Assembly (NCBI RefSeq): GCF_000282615.1
Contig: NZ_AKIY01000054.1
Location: 1 to 46,843, forward strand
Reading direction: 5' to 3'
From: Bradyrhizobium sp. YR681
GTDB taxonomy: Bacteria; Pseudomonadota; Alphaproteobacteria; Rhizobiales; Xanthobacteraceae
Length of the DNA: 46,843 nucleotides
The notes beneath the pieces were generated by a model. The model saw nothing but the letters and a program-made list of their open reading frames with translations, was not told the DNA's origin and did no database searches. A program made the position numbers and the translations under genes. Position 1 is the stretch's first letter, and each line of letters starts with the position of its first letter. Shown here one piece after another: positions 18,035 through 25,748 of the stretch.

Positions 18035-18447
18035 GCGACAATCCATTCGTCGGAAACTGGACGTATCGCAGCCTGCTCAACGATCCCGACGTCAACACGG
18101 CCTTCAACAATCTCGAATTCGGCCGTGGCACGATCGAGATCGTGACCGCGCCGATGCAGCTCCTGGTCGGCACGATCGGCGGCCCGGGCTGGTCGCTCGC
18201 CCTGAAGGGATCGCGCGCCTACGGCTCGCCGATGCAGGTGCGCTTCCAGGGCACCGGCGTCGTCGGCGGCGAGGAGTGGATCTACGATTATTGGGGCTCG
18301 CTGGTCCCGGCCTGGCCCAATGGCGTCGACGAGCGCCCGGCCATCGTCGGCTCGGTGATCCGCACCATCCCGCACAGCGGCGGCTCACCCGGCACGGTGG
18401 CGCCGGCCGGCGTGGTGGCGTCGTTCTACGCCGTCCGGGCCGACTGA
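18031..18447 (+). CDS. Small protein between lodA and lodB, unknown function
   Basis: 138 aa. It overlaps the LodA stop by four bases, and LodB begins two bases after its stop, so it is co-translated with both. The sequence opens with MSDNPFVGNWTYRSLLNDPD, including a G-x-W near the N-terminus as in lipocalin-like barrels, and is Gly-rich with alternating hydrophobic residues, suggesting a small all-beta domain. No Cys; no signal peptide. It could be a chaperone, a third subunit or a substrate-binding partner of LodA. I do not recognise a named family. Confidence 0.85.
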   Translation: MSDNPFVGNWTYRSLLNDPDVNTAFNNLEFGRGTIEIVTAPMQLLVGTIGGPGWSLALKGSRAYGSPMQVRFQGTGVVGGEEWIYDYWGSLVPAWPNGVDERPAIVGSVIRTIPHSGGSPGTVAPAGVVASFYAVRAD

Positions 18448-18449
18448 CC

Positions 18450-19595
18450 TTGGCCGCGTTCGACATCATCGTTGCAGGCGCAGGACCTGCGGGCGCTGCC
18501 GCAGTCCGCGCGCTTGCGATGTGCGCACCGGAGCTTCGGGTGGCCGTGATCGCGCCGGACCAACGGCGCGGGCGCGCGCAGGAAGAAGGTCAAGGACGAG
18601 GCCAGGGAAGAGGCGAGGTGTTGTCGCCGCTGGTCCAGCCGGTGCTGCGCCAGCTCGGCTTGTGGCCCGCTTTCGTGGCGCAGGGGTTTTCGCCGTCGCA
18701 TCGGACGCTCACCGCGTGGGACGAGGCTGGCCTGACCTCGAGCGAATTGCTGCTCGAGGCGCGCGGGCCGTCATGGCGCGTCGATCGTCCGGCGTTCGAC
18801 GGCTGCATCGCGATGGAAGCCTGCCGTGCCGCGGCGCGCGTCGATGCAAAAGTCTCTCAGATCGAACGCGAGGAAGACGGCTGGTCGGTCGCTTGTGACG
18901 ACGGCAACAGCCATTCGGCCCGGCTGGTTATCGATGCCACGGGCCGCGCCCGCGCGCTCGCCGACCGCCGGGGCTCGCGCGCGAAAGTGCAGGACCGCCT
19001 GATCGCGGCCTATGCGGAGGCTGTAACGTCAGGACCGTCTGCCCCGGAACTGCTTGTCGAGGCTTTTGAGGATGGCTGGTGGTACACGCTGGCGCTGGGC
19101 GAGGGCCGGCGCGCCTTTGCCTGCATGACGGATTCCGATCTTGCCCGCGGCCTCAGGCTGAGCACGCCGGACGGTTGGCGCGCCGCGCTGGCGAAGACGC
19201 AATTCGTCGCGGCGGTGGCGAGCAAGGTGGTTCAATTCGAGCAGCCGCGCCTGCTCCCCGCCGGCAGCCGAACCGCCGCAAATGCGACAGGCTTCCGTTT
19301 TCTCTGCGCCGGTGATGCCGCAAGCGCGTTCGATCCGATTTCCGGCCATGGCGTCGTCAAGGCGATGCGCTCGGGCGTGTTTGCCGCCTATGCCGCCAGC
19401 GACTGTCTTGCGCGCGGAGATACCACAGCGCTCGACCGCTATGATTCCTGGGTCGCGCGCGAGGCGGCGGTCTACGCGACGACTCTGAGCGAGCATTACG
19501 GCAGCGTTTCGCGATGGGACGGGCGGCCGTTCTGGCAACGCCGGCGCGCCGACATGTCGTCGAGCAATTCTTTGAGCAGTCTCTCCGGACAATAG
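18450..19595 (+). CDS. LodB-like FAD-dependent maturation flavoprotein
   Basis: 381 aa, cytoplasmic. LodB/GoxB proteins are flavoenzymes required to build the tryptophylquinone cofactor of their LodA/GoxA partner. FAD-binding motifs are GAGPAG (residues 10-15), the central VIDATGRARALADRRG, and the C-terminal GDAASAFDPISGHGVVKAMR typical of this halogenase/monooxygenase-like family. The start is the TTG at 18450, two bases after the preceding stop. There is no better in-frame ATG, and the nucleotide-binding strand begins right after it; the ribosome-binding site is weak, so coupling is likely. A low-complexity EEGQGRGQGRGE insertion follows the first Rossmann unit. Confidence 0.88.
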   Translation: MAAFDIIVAGAGPAGAAAVRALAMCAPELRVAVIAPDQRRGRAQEEGQGRGQGRGEVLSPLVQPVLRQLGLWPAFVAQGFSPSHRTLTAWDEAGLTSSELLLEARGPSWRVDRPAFDGCIAMEACRAAARVDAKVSQIEREEDGWSVACDDGNSHSARLVIDATGRARALADRRGSRAKVQDRLIAAYAEAVTSGPSAPELLVEAFEDGWWYTLALGEGRRAFACMTDSDLARGLRLSTPDGWRAALAKTQFVAAVASKVVQFEQPRLLPAGSRTAANATGFRFLCAGDAASAFDPISGHGVVKAMRSGVFAAYAASDCLARGDTTALDRYDSWVAREAAVYATTLSEHYGSVSRWDGRPFWQRRRADMSSSNSLSSLSGQ

Positions 19596-19605
19596 GGCGG
19601 ACACC

Positions 19606-21810
19606 ATGATGAAGAGCTTTGCGCGAATTGGTCTTGTCGTCGCCGCGCTCGGACCGAGCGTTTCGACATTTGCGGCGCCGGCCCCCCGTGCTTTCGAACC
19701 GCCGCCGACGCTGCCCGGACAGGGCGATGTGGTGCGTCTGGAGGCCGCAGTGGCCCCAGCCGTCGGCGGCTGCCGGCCGCAAGGGTCGATCTCGCGCAGC
19801 GGCTCGATCGTCTCCGTCGTGCTGAACTTCGTGCGCGGACGCTTCTTCATCAACAACCCCGACCCGACAGATCCGCAACCGGGCGGTCTCGATCCGGTCG
19901 AGCTGCGCTCCTATGGCGGCTGCAAGTCGGGGCCAGCGATCTTCGTCAAGCCGGGCGACACCTTGCGCGTCGACCTGATCAACCAGCTTTCGAAGGACGA
20001 TCCGAGCTGCCTGCCCAATCCGCCAGCGGGTCTTGGCCTGCCGGCTTTGGTCGGATGCTTCAACACGACCAATCTGCACACCCACGGCCTGCATGTTTCG
20101 CCGGCGGGCAACAGCGACAACGTGCTGCTCAACATCGCGCCGCAGACGAAGTTTCCCTACGAGATCAACATCCCGAACGACCATCCGGCCGGCACGTTCT
20201 GGTACCACGCGCATCGCCACGGCTCGACGGCCGTGCAGGTGGCGAGTGGCGCCTCCGGCGTGCTCGTCGTGAAGGGCGAGCGGCCCTATACGCCGCCAAC
20301 ACCGCAGAATCCCAAGCCCCTCGCCGATATCGACACGGTGCTGCATGACGACAACGGCACGCCGCTGAAGGAGCAGCTCTTCCTGTTCCAGCAGATCGCT
20401 TACGCCTGCTTCCAGAACCAGCCAAACCAGCAGGGCGGCCCGTGGCAGCAGATCTACACCACGCAGGGGCTGTACAACGCCAACAGTCCCAACAACATCG
20501 CGAACGCGCCGTGGACGTGCCCGCTGCCGAGCAACGGCAATCCGGTCAGTCCGGGCGTCGTCGAGAATTTCGGCCTGCAACTGGACTCCTCCACGATCTG
20601 GGACACCAACGGTCGCTTCACCAGCGTCAATGGCATCGTGCAGCCGACGCTCACCGTACCGTCCGGTGAGATTCAGCGCTGGCGCTTCGTGCATGCCGGC
20701 ATCCACGACACGGTCAACATTCAGCTCGTGCGCGCGACCCCGGTCGGCGCGACGAATCTGATCGCGACCTCGGCGCTGAGCGGCAATCGCCAACAGCAGA
20801 AGGCCGATCTTCTGGCGGCCTGCAACGCCTCGCCCTCCACGCTGATTCCGCAATTCGAGATTGCGAATGATGGTCTGACCCGCACGAAAGTCCGCACGAT
20901 CCACGCCTCGCAAGTCGGCGGCGTGCTGGAATCGAACTACATGCAGCCCGGCTATCGCAGCGACGTCCTCGTCGTCTTTCCCTCGGACGGCGACTACTGC
21001 CTGCTCAACCAGGCCGCACCGCGGGCCGAGCGCGTCTCCAACGGCGGCGGCGGGCAGGGGCCGTCGACACCGCAATTGCTGGCTTACATCCATGTGCGCG
21101 GAGGCCAGCCCGTGACCGGCGATTTGCAGGCCTATGTCGGCAAGGCGCTGTACGATGCCAATCCGTCGCTGCCGGATGCGGTCCGCACCGGACTGCGTGA
21201 CGGCGATCTGCGGCCGTGGGCACCGTTTGAAAATCTCGCGCCGCCGGCGGCCGGCAGCCAGGAGCAGCAGGCTGCCTTCGCGATCAATTTCCCGGCCTTC
21301 ACGGTCAACAACAAATCATACGATCCCGACGTGGTGAACTTCACGCGTGAGGTCAACACCACGGACGATTGGCTGCTCAGCGCGCAAGGTGAGCCGCATA
21401 TCTTCCATATCCACGTCAATCCGTTCCAGGTGATCGACGTCGTCACCACCAACGCCAATGGTCAGCAGATCTCGATCTACAATGCCGACGGCACCTGCAA
21501 ACCGGACATCGTGTACGCCGACAAGCAGCAACTGGCGAACCAGTATTGCGGCATGTGGCACACATTCCGCGACACGGTCATCGTCGAGAACAACTATCAG
21601 ATCCGGGTCAGGACGCGGTACGACCGTTACATCGGCGAGTACGTCCTGCATTGCCACATCCTCGACCACGAGGACGCGGGCATGATGGCCAACATCGCCA
21701 TCGTCCCCGATCTCAACGCGCCGGGCGGCGGGCTCGGGATGGCCGGCATGCGTCACGCCAGGCCGACGGCCACACCGGCATCGGCGCCCGCCGCGGGTCA
21801 CAAACATTGA
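19606..21810 (+). CDS. Secreted multicopper oxidase (laccase-like)
   Basis: 734 aa with an N-terminal signal peptide (cleavage near residues 23-25, TFAAPA). Couples one-electron oxidation of phenols or metals to reduction of O2 to water. All copper motifs are present: HTHGLH (158-163), WYHAHRHGS (His201, His203, His205), HIFHIHVNPF (His598, His601, His603) and HCHILDHEDAGMM (Cys683 as type-1 ligand, His688, axial Met693). Many Cys in the first half may form disulfides. About 200 residues longer than CueO-type enzymes, with insertions between domains. Starts 10 bases after LodB. It is the only operon product with a clear export signal. Confidence 0.93.
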   Translation: MMKSFARIGLVVAALGPSVSTFAAPAPRAFEPPPTLPGQGDVVRLEAAVAPAVGGCRPQGSISRSGSIVSVVLNFVRGRFFINNPDPTDPQPGGLDPVELRSYGGCKSGPAIFVKPGDTLRVDLINQLSKDDPSCLPNPPAGLGLPALVGCFNTTNLHTHGLHVSPAGNSDNVLLNIAPQTKFPYEINIPNDHPAGTFWYHAHRHGSTAVQVASGASGVLVVKGERPYTPPTPQNPKPLADIDTVLHDDNGTPLKEQLFLFQQIAYACFQNQPNQQGGPWQQIYTTQGLYNANSPNNIANAPWTCPLPSNGNPVSPGVVENFGLQLDSSTIWDTNGRFTSVNGIVQPTLTVPSGEIQRWRFVHAGIHDTVNIQLVRATPVGATNLIATSALSGNRQQQKADLLAACNASPSTLIPQFEIANDGLTRTKVRTIHASQVGGVLESNYMQPGYRSDVLVVFPSDGDYCLLNQAAPRAERVSNGGGGQGPSTPQLLAYIHVRGGQPVTGDLQAYVGKALYDANPSLPDAVRTGLRDGDLRPWAPFENLAPPAAGSQEQQAAFAINFPAFTVNNKSYDPDVVNFTREVNTTDDWLLSAQGEPHIFHIHVNPFQVIDVVTTNANGQQISIYNADGTCKPDIVYADKQQLANQYCGMWHTFRDTVIVENNYQIRVRTRYDRYIGEYVLHCHILDHEDAGMMANIAIVPDLNAPGGGLGMAGMRHARPTATPASAPAAGHKH

Positions 21811-21839
21811 GCGCGGCCAGCGCGGGGAGGGGGCGGGCG

Positions 21840-22487
21840 ATGAAGATCGGAATCCCGGTTTACGACGGCGTCGACATGCTCGACGTCGCCGGCCCCTTCG
21901 AAATGTTCGACTGGGCCAATTTCGATGTCGAGCTCGTTGCCGCAAAGCCCGGATTGAAACGTTTTCGCAACCGGGGTTTTCCGTTCGAGGTCGCAAAATC
22001 CTTCGCGGACAGTGCCCAATACGATGCCGTCTGGATTCCGGGCGGAGACCCTGCTGCGCTCACCGAGATCATCAACGATCCACTCCGGAACTATTTCCAC
22101 TTTTTGACCAGGCAGGCTGCCGGAGCGAAGTACATGTGCTCGGTCTGCGAGGGAGCCATGCTGTTCGCCGCGTCCGGTCTTCTCGACGGCTACTGGGCCA
22201 CGACGCATTGGGCCTTTCTGCAATGCTTCCCGACCTACTTCCCGAACGTGAAGATTGCCGACGGTCATCCGCGTTTCGTGCTGGATCGCAATCGCCTGAC
22301 CGGAGCCGGTATTTCGGCAGGCCTGGACGAGGCGCTGATGCTGATCACCCTGCTCGGCGGCACGGAGCTGGCGCGCGAGGTTCAGCAAAACACCCAATAC
22401 TATCCGGATCCGCCGGTTCGAAGCGCGATCCCGCCCACGCCGCAATGTCCACTTGTCGGTGTAAAATTGCCGGAGGCGCAGCGCTAG
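21840..22487 (+). CDS. DJ-1/PfpI family protein, isonitrile hydratase-like
   Basis: 215 aa. The start is the ATG at 21840 after GGAGGGGG. N-terminal YDGVDMLDVAGPFEMFDW and the nucleophile elbow around Cys103 (MCSVCEGAMLFAASGLL), followed by WATTHWAF, are the pattern of isonitrile hydratase (InhA) and related amidase-like PfpI proteins. InhA has Thr after the catalytic Cys; here it is Glu, so activity may differ. No AraC-type DNA-binding domain is attached, so it is not a FtrA-like regulator. Last gene of the operon, 29 bases after the multicopper oxidase. Isonitriles bind copper and inhibit tyrosinase, which gives a possible but unproven link. Confidence 0.82.
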   Translation: MKIGIPVYDGVDMLDVAGPFEMFDWANFDVELVAAKPGLKRFRNRGFPFEVAKSFADSAQYDAVWIPGGDPAALTEIINDPLRNYFHFLTRQAAGAKYMCSVCEGAMLFAASGLLDGYWATTHWAFLQCFPTYFPNVKIADGHPRFVLDRNRLTGAGISAGLDEALMLITLLGGTELAREVQQNTQYYPDPPVRSAIPPTPQCPLVGVKLPEAQR

Positions 22488-22563
22488 GCCGGGCCGGCGA
22501 TTATTGAGCTAATTATCTGATATTTCGAGATTTAACCGGCTGTAACGGCCTGGTTCAGTTCGT

Positions 22564-22588
22564 GGAACTGTTTCGCCGCGTCTGCGTT
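22564..22588 (+). promoter_or_regulatory. EcfG (general stress sigma) type promoter
   Basis: GGAAC at 22564-22568 and CGTT at 22585-22588, separated by 16 bases, match the alphaproteobacterial EcfG consensus GGAAC-N16/17-CGTT. The predicted transcription start, about 7 bases further, falls almost at the ATG at 22597, so the message would be leaderless or nearly so. Confidence 0.65.
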
Positions 22589-22596
22589 GTCTAGCC

Positions 22597-22788
22597 ATGA
22601 CTGAAGACCTTTCCTTTCGACGCAAACCCCTGACCCCCGAACAGCGCCAGGCGCGCGATGCGGCACGCCGGATCGAGGCCGAAAAGGCCATGCGCGATCA
22701 CGAAGAGGCGCAGAAGGCGTTTTACGCCAACAAGGAGCGGCTGCGAGCCGAACGGCTCGCGCGCGAAGCGTCAACGGCAAAAGCCTGA
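22597..22788 (+). CDS. Small charged helical protein, probably stress-induced
   Basis: 63 aa, very rich in Arg, Glu, Ala and Lys, predicted as one long amphipathic helix or coiled coil (residues ~12-60). No domain of known function and no signal peptide. An EcfG-type promoter lies directly upstream, placing it in the general stress regulon by inference. No ribosome-binding site fits between promoter and ATG. Probably one of the short conserved proteins of Bradyrhizobium; the function is unknown. Confidence 0.7.
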   Translation: MTEDLSFRRKPLTPEQRQARDAARRIEAEKAMRDHEEAQKAFYANKERLRAERLAREASTAKA

Positions 22789-22840
22789 GCGAACGCGCGC
22801 ACCGCTGCAATATCGCCTGAGGTGTGTCCCCGGACCGGCC

Positions 22841-23065
22841 CTAGTGCCGGTTGGACATCCGCGTCGTGCTCAGGGCGAGCTTGAGTGCATGGACCGCGCC
22901 TGCGAACGCGCCACGGGGCGATTGCGCCTCGATCGCTTCGGCGGCAATGCGGCAATCGTCGGCGACCTTGAGCAATCCGCTTCGGGTCAGGTCCATGGTG
23001 GAGAGGGCGGCCTGCTCCAGGCAGAGGCGTTCCAGCCGTCGAAACTCGCGCAGCTCTCTGTTCAT
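22841..23065 (-). CDS. Small hypothetical protein
   Basis: 74 aa, mostly helical: N-terminal MNRELREFRRLERLCLEQAA, then a second helix with KVADDCRIAAEAIEA. Two Cys. Similar short proteins starting 'MNRELREFRRLERLC' occur in Bradyrhizobium (from memory). No signal peptide or membrane segment. Convergent with the 63-aa gene on the other strand. Confidence 0.65.
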   Translation of the reverse strand: MNRELREFRRLERLCLEQAALSTMDLTRSGLLKVADDCRIAAEAIEAQSPRGAFAGAVHALKLALSTTRMSNRH

Positions 23066-23176
23066 GCGTCAGCTCTCGATGTCCCCCGCGCCATGCGGCG
23101 CTGAGTCTGCTTAACGAATGGTGAATATCCGCGTAGCGGGTCTGGCTGGCGTGGGGCTGGCGGCTGTGGCGCGCGC

Positions 23177-23206
23177 GTCAAGCCTGGCGCGACCGGCAGG
23201 CTTGAC
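23177..23206. other. 10-bp perfect inverted repeat
   Basis: GTCAAGCCTG and CAGGCTTGAC flank a 10-base loop. No T-run on either side. It lies between two divergently transcribed genes (23065 leftward, 23318 rightward), so it could be an operator or a 5' leader structure of the zeta-subunit gene. Confidence 0.4.
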
Positions 23207-23317
23207 GGCGTCTGCCTTCCGCCGGAAGCTTCAAATGATCCTCAACTGACGTGAATGACGGAGACGATCGCTCCCGGCAAGTTCGATTCCCATCAGCGAA
23301 ACGCAATGGAGCTGACC

Positions 23318-23635
23318 ATGACCACGTTCGACAAGCGCGAGCAGGGCTTTGAAGCCAAATTCGCCCATGACGAGGAGCTCATGTTCAAGGCCACGGCCCG
23401 GACCAACAAGCTGCTCGGGCTCTGGGCCGCCGAACGGCTCGGCCTCAGCGGCGATGCCGCGGCGAGCTACGCGACGACGCTGGTGACGGACAATCTGGAG
23501 CGCCAGACGATCGATGAGGTCGTGGGCAAGGTCTCTGGCGATCTCGCCGGCAGCGGCGTGTCGCGTGAGCAGGTCGCCCAGAAGTTTCAGGAGTGCCTGC
23601 ATCAGGCCGTTCAGCAGCTCGAGGCCAAAGCCTGA
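23318..23635 (+). CDS. F1-ATPase inhibitor zeta subunit (DUF1476)
   Basis: 105 aa, normal length. In Paracoccus the zeta subunit binds F1 and blocks ATP hydrolysis by the F1FO-ATP synthase. Family features are the N-terminus MTTFDKREQGFEAKFAHDEE, then FKATARTNKLLGLWAAERLG and the C-terminal four-helix segment ending in HQAVQQLEAKA. The start is the ATG at 23318, preceded by GGAG at 23308; ATGs at 23255 and 23306 are less likely. Stands alone, not next to atp genes. Confidence 0.92.
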   Translation: MTTFDKREQGFEAKFAHDEELMFKATARTNKLLGLWAAERLGLSGDAAASYATTLVTDNLERQTIDEVVGKVSGDLAGSGVSREQVAQKFQECLHQAVQQLEAKA

Positions 23636-23652
23636 GCGGCGCGCAGCCGCGC

Positions 23653-24123
23653 TCACAGCTCCATGTAGACGATCTCGATCGGCTCGCCGCCGAGGCCGTG
23701 AGAGAACTGCCCTCTGCCTGTGCTTCTGAAGCCGTAACGCTGGTAGAAGGCTTTGGCGTTGATCGTGGCTTCGAGACGGATAGGCCCGTCATGTCCCAAG
23801 CGCGCCTGGGCGACGCCGATGTCGAGCAATCGCTGTCCGAGCCCGGAGCCGGCCGCCTCGGGCAGGACGAACAGCCTAGTGACCTCGCCGGGCTCGGCAT
23901 CGACGAAGCCGATGACGACGCCGTTACGAAGGCAGACGGTCATTCGCCCCTTGGCAATCAGGTCTTCGTAGAATCGGGGTGTCCGCTCGCCCATCCAGTT
24001 CTCGATCTGCGCCGGCGAATAGCATCCGCGCGCCAGACCGGCGATCGAGGCCCTTGTGATGTCGAACACCGCTCCCGCGTCGTCCGGACGCGCCGTCCTG
24101 AACGACACCTCGTCACTCGGCAT
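23653..24123 (-). CDS. GNAT family acetyltransferase
   Basis: 156 aa. The start is the ATG at 24123, inside the last codons of the upstream membrane-protein gene (11-base overlap). The acetyl-CoA site is visible as VTRLFVLPEAAGSGLGQRLL, and the C-terminal half has NAKAFYQRYGFRSTGRG. A typical small-molecule or peptide N-acetyltransferase; the substrate is not predictable. The overlap implies co-expression with the YqhA-like gene. Confidence 0.85.
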   Translation of the reverse strand: MPSDEVSFRTARPDDAGAVFDITRASIAGLARGCYSPAQIENWMGERTPRFYEDLIAKGRMTVCLRNGVVIGFVDAEPGEVTRLFVLPEAAGSGLGQRLLDIGVAQARLGHDGPIRLEATINAKAFYQRYGFRSTGRGQFSHGLGGEPIEIVYMEL

Positions 24124-24691
24124 GTTTGCGCATTCCTGAGTCGCTGAGCTTGTCGACATAGGCGATGCCGATCGCCGAGGCGATGAAGGTGAGGTGGATC
24201 AGGACCTGCCACATCACGCCGGTCTCGGTGAAGCCGGCGCGGTTCGAGCCGAGATTGCCGGCCTCGATGAAGGTGCGCAGCAGCGCGATCGAGGAGATGC
24301 CGATGATGGCCATGGCGAGCTTGATCTTCAGGACGCTCGCATTGACGTGGCCGAGCCATTCCGGCTCGTCGGGATGCCCCTGGAGATCGAGCCGCGAAAC
24401 GAAGGTCTCGTAGCCGCCGACGATGACCATCACGAGCAGGTTGGAGATCATCACGACGTCGATCAGCGCCAGCACGCTCATCATGATCTGCTGCTCGGTG
24501 AGATCGATCGCGTGCCAGGACAGATGCCAGAGCTCCTTGAGAAACAGCACGATGTAGACGCATTGCGCCACGATCAGCCCGAGATAAAGCGGCAATTGCA
24601 GCCAGCGCGAGCCGAAGATGATCATCGGCAGCAGGCCGAGGCGCGGCGAGGGCGGGCGGGCTTCGGTGGTTGGTGCAGGCTCAACCGACAT
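24113..24691 (-). CDS. UPF0114 (YqhA) family inner-membrane protein
   Basis: 192 aa from the ATG at 24691; the longer frame to 24904 adds a Pro/Arg-rich stretch with no coding character. Four membrane segments: around residues 28-50 (LPLYLGLIVAQCVYIVLFLK), 68-92, 118-137 and 160-180. Diagnostic segments are FGSRWLQLPLY, VGGYETFVS and the HVNASVLKIKLAMAIIGISS region. Function of the family is unknown. Overlaps the GNAT gene by 11 bases. Confidence 0.88.
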   Translation of the reverse strand: MSVEPAPTTEARPPSPRLGLLPMIIFGSRWLQLPLYLGLIVAQCVYIVLFLKELWHLSWHAIDLTEQQIMMSVLALIDVVMISNLLVMVIVGGYETFVSRLDLQGHPDEPEWLGHVNASVLKIKLAMAIIGISSIALLRTFIEAGNLGSNRAGFTETGVMWQVLIHLTFIASAIGIAYVDKLSDSGMRKHAE

Positions 24692-24863
24692 GCGGGCAGC
24701 ATCCTCGCGCGCTGAGATGATCTCGCTCTCATGTAGCCCGGCAAGATGGCCGGTGGAAGACGCGAGGCGCGGTCGGGGTCTTTCGCGGCCGGCGCCGTCT
24801 CGTGTTACCGTGAAGAACGGCCGTTGCGGGAATGGTGGACGGCTTCGATCGAGAGGAGCGGAC

Positions 24864-25145
24864 GTGTCTTGCAGCGGCTTCGGCGGTCGGCTCGGCCTGG
24901 TCACGCTTGCGGCCGCGATCCTGGTTGGCGCCGAGGTGTCGGCGACGCCGCTGACGCCGTTTCGCTACGAGGCGCAGGCGCAACGCCATTGTCCGCGTGA
25001 CCGGGTGGTCTGGCTGGATTTCAGGAAAGGCGTCTATTACGCCAGGGGCCAGAGGCGGTATGGCCAGGGATTTGACGGCAGCTTCGTCTGCCTGGGAGAA
25101 GCCCGCGACAGCTCCTACCGTCGTTCGCTGTTGGGCTTGCGCTGA
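24864..25145 (+). CDS. Small exported protein, unknown function
   Basis: 93 aa. The start is the GTG at 24864, preceded by GAGAGGAG, and yields a signal peptide (residues 1-27, LGLVTLAAAILVGAEVSA). The short mature domain has two Cys (RHCPRD and FVCLGEA), probably a disulfide, and a basic aromatic middle (DFRKGVYYARGQRRYG). Divergent from the YqhA-like gene. Similar short 'CP.D.VVWLD...YY..G...YG' proteins occur in rhizobia (from memory); the role is unknown. Confidence 0.75.
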   Translation: MSCSGFGGRLGLVTLAAAILVGAEVSATPLTPFRYEAQAQRHCPRDRVVWLDFRKGVYYARGQRRYGQGFDGSFVCLGEARDSSYRRSLLGLR

Positions 25146-25172
25146 GCGGCGCGCCAGGCCGCTCGCGCCTCG

Positions 25173-25301
25173 CTATTTCTGGCCCGGCAGCTTCACCGGG
25201 ACGTGCGCGGAGGTGCTGATGACCCGGGGGCTTCCGTCGGGATAGGTGCGATCACCGCGGATCAGCGATTCCAGGACCAGGAAAAATTTCTCGGCAAGCA
25301 T
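25173..25301 (-). CDS. Microprotein, 42 aa
   Basis: The start is the ATG at 25301, preceded by AAGGTGA at good spacing. The sequence opens MLAEKFFLVLESLIRGDRTY and ends in VKLPGQK, with a central DGSPRVISTSAHVP. Closely similar short proteins are, from memory, widespread in Bradyrhizobium and related rhizobia. No membrane segment; soluble, unknown function. Too short for ordinary gene callers. Confidence 0.7.
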   Translation of the reverse strand: MLAEKFFLVLESLIRGDRTYPDGSPRVISTSAHVPVKLPGQK

Positions 25302-25456
25302 TTGCGTCACCTTCGTTGGTGATGGCCTCTTGAAATGAGTCGAGGCGTCGAATGCGGAAATTCAATCAACTAAAAGCGAGTACCGCAATCCAAATCGGAT
25401 CGCGTGCTGCGTCGCGGCGTAGTTGCGGTTAGAAATGAGGAAAGGCGTGCTGGTGC

Positions 25457-25555
25457 TCAGCCGAAGGCCAGCGCCACGAGGCTCGAGCAGAGAAGGATCA
25501 GGCCGCTGGCGGTCAATGCCAGGAAACCATCGGATACGAAGTCATGATTGCGCAT
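25457..25555 (-). CDS. Putative membrane microprotein, 32 aa
   Basis: ATG at 25555 with AGGTG five bases upstream. N-terminal polar MRNHDFVSDG is followed by a single hydrophobic segment (FLALTASGLILLCSSLVALA) and a stop. Reading is on the minus strand with good third-position G/C. A one-pass membrane peptide; could be a small regulatory subunit or toxin-like peptide. Evidence is start signal plus composition only. Confidence 0.5.
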   Translation of the reverse strand: MRNHDFVSDGFLALTASGLILLCSSLVALAFG

Positions 25556-25658
25556 GGGACACCTGCCGCTCTCGTCTTCGATGCTCGGTCGGATTGATTA
25601 AAATTGTCCGAACGTGCCGCCGTGAAAGAGGTGATGCTTGCCGTCCGCGCGACTGCCC

Positions 25659-25748
25659 TCAGGCCCTCGTGCGGTAACCTTCAAACGCATGGGCCAGGAA
25701 AATCCCCGCGCTTACCAGACCCATCAGTGCCGAAACCGTCTCGATCAT
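25659..25748 (-). CDS. Putative membrane microprotein, 29 aa
   Basis: ATG at 25748; only a weak GGA lies upstream. The sequence MIETVSALMGLVSAGIFLAH is hydrophobic and is followed by a basic end (AFEGYRTRA). Same strand and similar design to the 32-aa peptide 103 bases downstream. Less certain than the other two short genes. Confidence 0.4.
   Translation of the reverse strand: MIETVSALMGLVSAGIFLAHAFEGYRTRA

Noticed and set aside
19357..21093. Long minus-strand frame (578 aa) opposite the multicopper oxidase
   Set aside because: Antisense shadow; all copper-binding motifs are on the plus strand.
23118..23249. 43-aa plus-strand frame starting MVNIRVAGLAGVG
   Set aside because: No ribosome-binding site, runs through an inverted repeat, and no remembered family.
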